Of a DNA stretch of 64,000 nt, positions 18,392-25,730 are shown in pieces. Numbering within the stretch: the stretch's first letter is position 1; each line of letters starts with the position of its first letter. The notes below the pieces were generated by a model. That model did not search any database, had not been told where the DNA came from, and saw nothing but the letters and a program-made list of their open reading frames with translations. Made by a program: the position numbers and the translations under genes. The DNA lies in the NCBI RefSeq assembly GCF_014837055.1, contig NZ_JACSPQ010000001.1:48935-112934 (forward strand). The letters run 5' to 3'. Source of the DNA: Phocaeicola faecium (GTDB taxonomy: Bacteria > Bacteroidota > Bacteroidia > Bacteroidales > Bacteroidaceae).

Positions 18392-20986
18392 TCATGCCCT
18401 GAATCCGATTCGTCGGCGGGGCATTATTTTTATCGTTGCTTTGGGTTGCAGAGTTCCGATAGCCTGTTCGATGTCACTGCGCTCGATGGTGCGGTAAAGC
18501 TCGGCGTCGCCGGAAGGCTGTTGCATGACGCGCTGTGCCATAGCCGGCAAGATGCCTGACGCAATGAATTGATTTATCCAGCGTGCATTAGAAAAACAAC
18601 GGTCTTTGGCGGCTAATGTTTGGGCTACGGTTTCGCGCAACAGTTGTTCCGCTTCGTCTGATAATAGGTAATCGTTCCGTTTAAAGAATCGGGCAGCTAT
18701 CTGCATCAGCTCATCGGCAGAATAATCTTCAAAGTGAAGACGGTAAGAGAATCGTCCCTTTAGTCCGGGATTGGATTGCAACATCCGTTCCATTTCGTCT
18801 TCATATCCCGCCAGTACGATTATCATGTCGGGATGAGGCTCGGCAAGTACGGGGAGCAGCCCCTCTATGATACGGCTGCCATAATCGCGGTGGTCGTCCG
18901 AATCTGTATATAGATTATAAGCCTCGTCGATAAAGAGTACGTTACCCCGTGCGCGTTCCAACAGCTTGTTTACCTTCTCTTCCGTCTGACCGATGTAAGT
19001 TCCTACCAGTTCGTTGCGTCCGGTGGTAATGACTTCGCCTTTCGACAGAATGCCCAGTGCGTGGAATACCTTCCCCAGCAGTTGTGCCACGGTAGTTTTC
19101 CCCGTTCCGGGATTTCCCGTAAAAATAAAGTGGTAAGCACCGTGCGCTTCGGCAGGAAGTCCCAGCCGGCTGCGGTGTTCGTTAAAACGTATCCGGCAGA
19201 AAATGGCAGAGAGTGTATCTTTCAACGATTGGAGGCCTACCATTTCGTTTAGTCGGTTCATGCTTTCAGCGAATGACTGTTCGATGTCGGTACAGTTTCC
19301 GTGAAAAGCATATTCTTTTCGGTTGGCTAACCATGCATCCAGCGATATGTCTGCTGCGCTTAATACCCCCAAGTTGCTTTGCTTTATTTCCTTACCGTTT
19401 ATGAAATGCGTATAAATGCGCTGCCTGAGCTGTTTTACCATTCCTTGCATGACGAAACACCGCATCTCCTTTTGTGTCCATGTGTTGATGTTGTCAATAT
19501 GGCGGTAAACCTGCAACGCCAGCCGGTTTTCGGCTTCGGAATCCAACGAGATACCTGCTTCACCTAATTGGTCTTGCATGAGGTGTACCACTTCGGCTGC
19601 CGAGGGAAGCCCGATTTGGATGCGGTATTCCGGACAGACGTACTGCTCTAAAGTGGGGGAGATGGCGAATAGGCGTTTGATTTCATCCGCAGTGCCGCAA
19701 AGGGTCAGTGCCCAGTACACACCGGTTTCTTTTACGGCACTCTCTAAGGCTGCCAAACACCCGGCTCCTTTTTCGGAGCAGAGGATTCCGACGTTGTACA
19801 GCGTAAAAGCAACTTCCTTGCGCGATTCCAACAGGCTTTCCGGTGCCTCGTCCTTCACCCATTGGGCACAGTCTGTTTGTTTATATTCGCTTATCTGGTA
19901 TCCCGACAGTTTAGGAAGGCAGAAAGCTACTTGCTTGGCGCGAAAAGTAGTCAGTGAGCTGATGCTCACGTAAGGATTTACTTTCAGTGCCGCCAACTGT
20001 TGATTTTCGCAAAACCGGTTGTATTCGCTTATGCGCAACAGGTTGGTCAGGTAAGGAGTCAACCGGGCGAGACCGATACATTTATGTAATAACTCCGGCG
20101 TGTTGCCGTCCGTTGCCCGATTATTTTTGGCAACATGATAAGCGACATCCTGAGCAGAAAGAGGACGACACGTGCAGGGGGTAACCGTTTTACCCTGATA
20201 GCTGAAATCGATGGCGGCAAACGGTTCGCGGTTATACATCAGGATAGCCGTATAGCGTCCCGCCATCCAGATTTTGCTCCAGCGGAAACAAAAATGCCGT
20301 GTCGTTTGGGAGCATTTACGAGGGGTGACCAGCCGTTTGTCGCAGGCTACAAACTCCCAGTCTTCGGTATAACAAATGGCGGTCAGTTCGTGCATTTCCC
20401 GGATAGGGTGAGCCAGTTGGAGCTGCAATCGCAACGTTCCCGAAGTATAACCCTGCGTCCGGCATTCATCTTGCGGGCGGACGGCTTTCGCTGTTTCAAC
20501 GGCAGGAAGTGTCGACTTGTCTCTGCTTTTCAGGATAAAGAACGGAAGAAATAATCGTCCGTCCTGCCATTCAAGTGTCAGGTCGTTATCCTCTAAAGCC
20601 GCATCAAACAGTAAAAAATAAGCTCCTGCATCCAATGGCTGTGTCAGTGGCGGAAACTTGGCTTCAAAGTAATATCCGGTTTGCATTGCTTCGGTAACCG
20701 TCAGCACGGGCAACTCTTCTCCTACACGGTAAATGTGGAATGTTACCTCGTAAGTAGCGTTTAAGTCATCCCCGCAGTCGGTTTCGTCCATTCGGATAGA
20801 GAGTCTGCAATCATTGTCAGCATCCGAAACGATAAACATCCGTTCTTCATGTTCGCTTCCCGAAAAAGACTGCTCGCCTGATTCTAATTTAAATCCTGAA
20901 AAACGGATGGTGGGATTACTGTTGCAGCAGGTAGGAATAAGGTAAGAATAACCTTTGTAAGTAAAAGAATCATGGTTTGTTGTCAT
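18392..20986 (-). CDS. CbbX/SpoVK-type AAA+ ATPase with large unknown N-terminal region
   Basis: An 864-residue protein from ATG 20986. The last ~260 residues are a complete AAA+ module of the CbbX/CfxQ/SpoVK branch: Walker A GNPGTGKTT (about 624), pore-loop region TGRNELVGTYIGQTEEK, Walker B NVLFIDEAYNL (about 683), sensor LAGYEDEME and arginine finger LKGRFSYRL. Residues about 370-580 look like a second, degenerate AAA domain without Walker A. Residues 1-330 are beta-rich and unrecognised. A longer frame begins at 21058, but those 24 codons would run through an intrinsic terminator (21010-21033), so I reject that start. CbbX-type motors remodel protein partners; no Rubisco is present, so the client is unknown. 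Confidence 0.8.
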   Translation of the reverse strand: MTTNHDSFTYKGYSYLIPTCCNSNPTIRFSGFKLESGEQSFSGSEHEERMFIVSDADNDCRLSIRMDETDCGDDLNATYEVTFHIYRVGEELPVLTVTEAMQTGYYFEAKFPPLTQPLDAGAYFLLFDAALEDNDLTLEWQDGRLFLPFFILKSRDKSTLPAVETAKAVRPQDECRTQGYTSGTLRLQLQLAHPIREMHELTAICYTEDWEFVACDKRLVTPRKCSQTTRHFCFRWSKIWMAGRYTAILMYNREPFAAIDFSYQGKTVTPCTCRPLSAQDVAYHVAKNNRATDGNTPELLHKCIGLARLTPYLTNLLRISEYNRFCENQQLAALKVNPYVSISSLTTFRAKQVAFCLPKLSGYQISEYKQTDCAQWVKDEAPESLLESRKEVAFTLYNVGILCSEKGAGCLAALESAVKETGVYWALTLCGTADEIKRLFAISPTLEQYVCPEYRIQIGLPSAAEVVHLMQDQLGEAGISLDSEAENRLALQVYRHIDNINTWTQKEMRCFVMQGMVKQLRQRIYTHFINGKEIKQSNLGVLSAADISLDAWLANRKEYAFHGNCTDIEQSFAESMNRLNEMVGLQSLKDTLSAIFCRIRFNEHRSRLGLPAEAHGAYHFIFTGNPGTGKTTVAQLLGKVFHALGILSKGEVITTGRNELVGTYIGQTEEKVNKLLERARGNVLFIDEAYNLYTDSDDHRDYGSRIIEGLLPVLAEPHPDMIIVLAGYEDEMERMLQSNPGLKGRFSYRLHFEDYSADELMQIAARFFKRNDYLLSDEAEQLLRETVAQTLAAKDRCFSNARWINQFIASGILPAMAQRVMQQPSGDAELYRTIERSDIEQAIGTLQPKATIKIMPRRRIGFRA

Positions 20987-21007
20987 AGCTTCAAATGTTT
21001 TAGGTGA

Positions 21008-21296
21008 ATAAAAAAGCATTCCGAACGGAATGCGTACTAATGAACGATGCGTCGTCAAGACTCATCGGGGCAGAAAAGATGCCCGGCTTTCCGGCTGCCA
21101 TGATTCATAAGGTCACACTAAACCCATGAATTGCCGGGGCTGTTCAATGATTCAAAGAACATCGTGCAATGTAAAAAAAGAGTAGGGCGGAACAGCCTAT
21201 ATTCCTCCTTCACGCATTGCATGTAGATTCTTTGAATTATGAACGAAGCTATGATTCATATATATAATTATTGTGTTGCCGTTCCTACGGCGGTCA
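21008..21296 (-). ncRNA. Candidate structured RNA (~290 nt) between a perfect promoter and an intrinsic terminator
   Basis: On the minus strand a consensus promoter (21303-21334) starts a transcript near 21296 with no convincing ORF. It contains a long stem formed by 21215-21237 and 21150-21171 (10 bp plus 7 bp perfect, internal mismatches between) enclosing about 43 nt. A second stem-loop has outer GGCAG/CTGCC and inner CCGG-AAAG-CCGG (about 21070-21100). The end is a terminator, GCATTCCG/CGGAATGC (21016-21033) plus six T. The 8-mer ATGATTCA (plus-strand sense) occurs three times (21100, 21147, 21251). A rod with a large internal opening recalls 6S RNA, but no family can be assigned. It is either a stand-alone RNA or an attenuated leader of the AAA+ gene. 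Confidence 0.6.
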
Positions 21297-21302
21297 ATAT
21301 TG

Positions 21303-21334
21303 CAAATATAAATGGTTGGTTTGGAATGTGCAAA
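21303..21334 (-). promoter_or_regulatory. Consensus Bacteroides promoter for the structured RNA
   Basis: Minus strand: -33 TTTG (21331-21334), 20-bp spacer, -7 TATATTTG (21303-21310). All fixed positions match TTTG / TAnnTTTG, making this one of the best promoters in the window. Confidence 0.8.
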
Positions 21335-21390
21335 TTTTGTGTATAAAAATTGATAATAAAAATACCTTGAGTCGCATCAAGCCCCCTCTT

Positions 21391-21481
21391 CAAACGCTAC
21401 GAATAGAACCTTCTTACTTATGCGGTAGTGTAAGGGAAAACTACCGCATGAGTAAGGACATTCTACCGCATGAATTTTTTT
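21391..21481. repeat. 22-bp-pitch box element, copy C (four boxes)
   Basis: Boxes CTACGAATAG 21397-21406, TATGCGGTAG 21419-21428, CTACCGCATG 21441-21450 and CTACCGCATG 21463-21472, each 22 bp apart, ending in a run of seven T. Boxes two and three extend to a 17-bp stem (21413-21429 with 21440-21456, one G-U). It lies between the structured-RNA promoter and the 3' end of the hydrolase gene. The left end (CAAACG) is less A-rich than in other copies. Confidence 0.85.
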
Positions 21482-21509
21482 CGATGAACAGCTAAATGGA
21501 ATTGTTTGA

Positions 21510-22754
21510 TTATAAACTGTTTATCCAATTTGCGATATCTGAAAGCACTTCGGGCGAACATGTTTCCTCTATCTTGTAATAATCCAGCGCATTGTTAAGT
21601 TTACAATGCTGGAACAGATGGTTCAGTTCCGGATATTCTTTAAAGAAGTTTTTCTCGTTTTTGCTTTTCAATAATCCTTTAATGACGGTCAGGTTGCTCG
21701 TGGGCAGCACTTGCATGTCGTGGCTGCCGTTGATAGCCATTACGGGGATAGTTATTTTTGCGATGGCGGTGGTAGGGTCGTAATTCAGAAAGTAATCCAA
21801 CCATGCGTTTTTAGGCTTCGCAGCAATTTCTTCCCTAACCTGTTCCACTGTGCGGTTTGCAGGCATTCCGTTGATACGCAAGATGGCATTCTGCTGTTCG
21901 GCAATCAGCGTATCTCCTTTGATGGCAGACCCTGCCATGCTGACTATGAAGTCGGCTTCCTTGTCTGCTCCTATCATGAAAGCTATCATGCCTCCCTCGC
22001 TGTGTCCCAATATTCCTACTTTCCCGAACTTCTTGCTGCTTCTGAGCCATGCCAGTCCCGCTTTTGCATCGTTGGCAAAGTCGGCAGAAGTACAAGCCGA
22101 CGGGTTCCCGGTAGATTTTCCTACCCCTCGGTCATCGTAACGTAACGAAGCGATACCCTGTTTGGCAAGGTAATCGGCGATAACCAGAAACGGTTTGTGC
22201 TCAAACAGTTCCTCGTTGCGGTTTTGTGCACCGCTGCCTGTCACCATTAAAACTACGGGTACCTGTTTCCCTTCGGTATATTCCGTGGGGTAAGTCAAAG
22301 TACCGGCTAATGTCGCATTGTCGGCAGCGTTAGTAAATGTTACTTCTTCCGTTTTATAATCGAAAGGTTCTTTAGGTTCTTGGGGGCGGTTGGCTTTTTT
22401 AGCTTCGCCCGATGTCAGGTTAAGCGGTAAAGTCATTCCGTTTTGTTTGAAAGTGCCTTTCAGCGTATCGTTTTCCAATGTAGCGGAGTATGCAAGGTTT
22501 ATGGCGGGGATTTCTAAGCTGACGGAACTTTTGGTCAGTTGCGACAGGTTAACCGGAATATTGCGTGCGCCTTGCTCCGGAATGTCCATCTTGCAAGAGT
22601 TCTTTCCGTCATCCGTTTTGCCGAAATGGAAAATGATTTCCAGTTGTTGTCGTCCGGCATTTAATTTACCGTGCCATGTCCCGGTAATTTCTTGTGCATA
22701 CGATATGGTCGGATACATTAAAGCGACAAGTATCCATAGTAAAGTGTTTTTCAT
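21510..22754 (-). CDS. Exported alpha/beta hydrolase (serine esterase or peptidase-like)
   Basis: A 414-residue protein. Signal peptide to about residue 20 (ISYAQ), a beta-rich N-terminal domain (about 22-120, GTWHGKLNAG) often found on such hydrolases, then an alpha/beta-hydrolase fold (about 140-414). The catalytic triad is visible: nucleophile S252 in GHSEGG, D346 in GSHDMQ and H379 in ELNHLF; GSGAQNRNE supplies the oxyanion-hole region. It likely cleaves ester or amide bonds of small substrates in the periplasm; substrate unknown. Single gene, divergent from the TonB receptor at 22988. Confidence 0.87.
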   Translation of the reverse strand: MKNTLLWILVALMYPTISYAQEITGTWHGKLNAGRQQLEIIFHFGKTDDGKNSCKMDIPEQGARNIPVNLSQLTKSSVSLEIPAINLAYSATLENDTLKGTFKQNGMTLPLNLTSGEAKKANRPQEPKEPFDYKTEEVTFTNAADNATLAGTLTYPTEYTEGKQVPVVLMVTGSGAQNRNEELFEHKPFLVIADYLAKQGIASLRYDDRGVGKSTGNPSACTSADFANDAKAGLAWLRSSKKFGKVGILGHSEGGMIAFMIGADKEADFIVSMAGSAIKGDTLIAEQQNAILRINGMPANRTVEQVREEIAAKPKNAWLDYFLNYDPTTAIAKITIPVMAINGSHDMQVLPTSNLTVIKGLLKSKNEKNFFKEYPELNHLFQHCKLNNALDYYKIEETCSPEVLSDIANWINSL

Positions 22755-22870
22755 AGAAAGTATGTAATTATAGTTTGTTTGATAGCAGTATATTGCGAAT
22801 ATACGGAAAAAATATGAAATCTGTAATTCTTTCTTCTATTTCTTAACTGTATCTTCATGATTGTTTTGCT

Positions 22871-22898
22871 ATTGTAACATCGTTAATTGCATTGTAAC
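22871..22898 (+). promoter_or_regulatory. Direct repeat ATTGTAAC upstream of the TonB receptor/beta-helix operon
   Basis: ATTGTAAC occurs at 22871-22878 and 22891-22898, 20 bp apart, in the 233-bp divergent region between the hydrolase and the receptor. The spacing of about two helical turns suggests a dimeric regulator site. No clear -33/-7 pair was found; a TTTTTG-containing stretch near 22930-22937 may be the -7. Confidence 0.4.
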
Positions 22899-22987
22899 TT
22901 GGCTGTATCCCTCTTTTCACGGGGTTGTTGTTTTTGTGTAACCGGAAAAGTAGACTTTTGCTACCGAAAACAAAAGACCTGTTTCAG

Positions 22988-25684
22988 ATGAAGAAAGCAA
23001 AACTATGGATTGGAGCTGCGGCGTTTATGTCGGTCATTGCAACAGACCTGTTTGCCGCAGATTTGAATGTAAATGTAAGAGGACGTGTTAAAGATTATGA
23101 GTCGAAAGAACCTTTGATTGGAGCTACCGTGCGGATTGTTGGTAGTAGCATTGGTGCCGTGACGGATATAGATGGTAATTTTCAGCTTTCAGGCGTGGAA
23201 GATGGAATTTATGATATAGAAATTAAATATGTGGGTTATAAGACCGTTGTTAAACGGCAGATTAAAATAGAAAACAGCCAAGTGACTACGCTCGACTTTG
23301 AGTTACATTCGGATGCACAGATGCTATCAGACGTAACTGTTGTGGCAAAAGCGAACCGCGAATCGGAAAGTGTTACGCTGATGGAACAGAAAAAATCGGT
23401 GGTAGCCATCCAGTCGGTAGGAGCGAGAGAGCTTTCCCGTAAAGGGGTAGGCGATGCACAAGGAGCTGTGACAAAGATTTCGGGTATTTCAAAACAAGAA
23501 GGTGTTAAGAATGTGTTTGTACGCGGGTTGGGCGACCGTTATAATATTACCACGCTGAACCGATTCCCGATTCCTTCGGAAGACCCGGAATATAAAAACA
23601 TTGCGTTGGACTTTTTCTCGACCGATATTATCCAGTCGGTAGATGTCAATAAAACCTTTGGGGGAGGTATGTTGTCTGATGTGGGCGGAGCCAATATCAA
23701 TATCTCTTCGAAAGAACTGGTAGGAATGGGCGAACTGAATGCAAGCGTTTCGGGAGGTGTAAACACGAATGTCGTGTCGTCAGATTTTATGAAGATGGAC
23801 GGTGTGAATGCTTTCGGATTTGCCGACAGCAAACAGCCGGGAGACGATTTGGGCGTGTACGGTTTCCGTAATAAGTTGGATCCCTCGCGCAAGAGTGCGC
23901 CGGTTAATCAGAGTTACACGCTGTCGGGCGGAAAAGAAATCATGCTGGGCGATAATCCTTTCTCGTTCTATCTTGTTGCAAATCACAATAAAAACTATTC
24001 TTACTACGATGAGGAGGTGCGTAATTCGATTACTTCCGGCGATTTGTCGCAAGATATGCAGGGCGAGATATCAAACGTAGAGACATCGCAGATTGTGATG
24101 GCAGATTTGGGTTACCGGCATAACAACAAACACCACATACAATATAACTTCATGATGGTACATGCCTCGCGTGAGTCGGTGGGCGATTATTTGGGTATGG
24201 ATGCCGATTATCAGTCGTCTGATACCTACGAGGGCTTCATGCGTCGTCAGCAGGCGAACGACAACCTGTTGTTTGTCAATCAGCTGAGAACGCAATGGGA
24301 ACTGTCGCCTCGTTGGAACTTGGATGCCGGTGTATCTTATAATAAGATAAAAGGACTTGAGCCGGACCGTAGAATTAATAATCTGGTTAAGACAGACGAA
24401 GGCTATGTCCCGATGCGCGGTACGGGTGTGCAGCAACGTTATTTCTCTGAACTGCATGAGGATGACATTAACTTGCGTGCCGGACTGACTTATAAGCTCC
24501 CGGATAAATACGACCAATTATCGAACATCAGTTTTGGATACATGGGACGCTTGGTCGATGATAGTTTTTCGGCAACCGAATACGACTTGTCGGTAGTGCG
24601 CCGTTTGCCTTTTGATATATCAGATTTGTCATTCGATGAATATTATAACCAGACAAACCTCGACGACGGTGTTTTTACTCAAGATAAGAATGTCGACGAG
24701 TATGGAGTGAACAAAAATATCCATTCGGCATACGTAGAAGCTACTTACCAGCTGACCCACGGACTGGTGGCAAACGTCGGTGTAAAGTATGACAACGTAA
24801 ATATAGATGTAAACTATAATGTGAATCGCGGAGGAACACAGGGCGAACGGAGCATTGATAAAAACTATGTACTGCCCAGCCTGAATTTGCGCTATAATTT
24901 TAATGATAAACATGCGCTCCGTCTGGCAGCCAGCAAAACATACACCTTGCCTCAGGCTAAAGAAATATCTCCTTTCCGTTATGTCAGTGTCAGTTTCAAG
25001 AGTCAGGGTAATCCCGATTTGAAACCTTCCGACAACTATAATGTGGATTTGAAATGGGATTTTTATCTCTCGAACAGCGAACTGCTGTCGGTGGGCGGAT
25101 TCTATAAATACATTAAAAACCCGATTTCGCGCATTGAAATAGCCAGTGCCGGAGGTTTCCTTTCTTATGAAAATATTGCCGACCACGCAACGGTGGCAGG
25201 TGCAGAAATCGAGTTCCGGAAAGACTTGTTTTCGCGCCAGATAACTGACGGGGTAAACAAGCTGTCTTTCGGCTTGAATGGCTCTTATACCTATACTCAT
25301 GCCAAAGTGCCTTTGGCTACCGACCCTACTGGCTCTCAGTTAGAAGGTGCTGCGCCGTGGATTGTGAATGCTGATTTGAGTTATCGTTTGCAGAAAAAGA
25401 AATGCGACCTTACAACCACGTTGGTGTTTAATTACTTCAGTGACCGCATTTACACCATCGGTACCGAAGGTTTCCAAGACATCATAGAAAACGGAATCCC
25501 GACACTCGACTTTGTGGCATCGGCAAAGATAGGAAATCACTTCGGACTTTCACTGAAAGCACGCAACCTGCTTAATTCTGCCCGCCAGCTTACTCGCACC
25601 GGAAATGATACCAACGAGGAAGTAATTCTGAGTAAATATCGCAAAGGAATGGAATTGAGCCTCGGCGTAACGTATGAATTTTAA
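22988..25684 (+). CDS. TonB-dependent receptor with N-terminal carboxypeptidase-regulatory-like domain
   Basis: An 898-residue outer-membrane receptor. ATG 22988 begins a proper signal peptide (MKKAKLWIGAAAFMSVIATD, cleavage after LFAA); the longer frame from 22925 has only a TTG start and would ruin it. A carboxypeptidase-D-regulatory-like beta-sandwich (about 25-110, GRVKDYESKEPLIGATVRI) precedes the plug (about 115-240, GVKNVFVRGLGDRYNITTLN) and the barrel, which ends in GVTYEF with the typical terminal Phe. There is no SusD partner; instead a lipoprotein with two beta-helix-like units follows 46 bp later and probably forms its surface partner. Substrate unknown. Confidence 0.9.
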   Translation: MKKAKLWIGAAAFMSVIATDLFAADLNVNVRGRVKDYESKEPLIGATVRIVGSSIGAVTDIDGNFQLSGVEDGIYDIEIKYVGYKTVVKRQIKIENSQVTTLDFELHSDAQMLSDVTVVAKANRESESVTLMEQKKSVVAIQSVGARELSRKGVGDAQGAVTKISGISKQEGVKNVFVRGLGDRYNITTLNRFPIPSEDPEYKNIALDFFSTDIIQSVDVNKTFGGGMLSDVGGANINISSKELVGMGELNASVSGGVNTNVVSSDFMKMDGVNAFGFADSKQPGDDLGVYGFRNKLDPSRKSAPVNQSYTLSGGKEIMLGDNPFSFYLVANHNKNYSYYDEEVRNSITSGDLSQDMQGEISNVETSQIVMADLGYRHNNKHHIQYNFMMVHASRESVGDYLGMDADYQSSDTYEGFMRRQQANDNLLFVNQLRTQWELSPRWNLDAGVSYNKIKGLEPDRRINNLVKTDEGYVPMRGTGVQQRYFSELHEDDINLRAGLTYKLPDKYDQLSNISFGYMGRLVDDSFSATEYDLSVVRRLPFDISDLSFDEYYNQTNLDDGVFTQDKNVDEYGVNKNIHSAYVEATYQLTHGLVANVGVKYDNVNIDVNYNVNRGGTQGERSIDKNYVLPSLNLRYNFNDKHALRLAASKTYTLPQAKEISPFRYVSVSFKSQGNPDLKPSDNYNVDLKWDFYLSNSELLSVGGFYKYIKNPISRIEIASAGGFLSYENIADHATVAGAEIEFRKDLFSRQITDGVNKLSFGLNGSYTYTHAKVPLATDPTGSQLEGAAPWIVNADLSYRLQKKKCDLTTTLVFNYFSDRIYTIGTEGFQDIIENGIPTLDFVASAKIGNHFGLSLKARNLLNSARQLTRTGNDTNEEVILSKYRKGMELSLGVTYEF

Positions 25685-25730
25685 GAATGAAGAAATTATA
25701 ATGCTTTTTTAAACCCAAATTATTAATCAG

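Noticed and set aside
20986..21058. 24-codon N-terminal extension of the AAA+ ATPase
   Set aside because: It would be translated across an intrinsic terminator hairpin and T-run, and ATG 20986 gives a normal start.
21008..21296. tmRNA, RNase P RNA or a hammerhead ribozyme
   Set aside because: No tRNA-like ends, no RNase P core such as GAGGAAAGTCC, and the CGATGAG stretch lacks the partner GAAA core of a hammerhead.
22925..22987. Upstream TTG start of the large TonB receptor
   Set aside because: It would put 21 residues before a perfect signal peptide; ATG 22988 is used instead.
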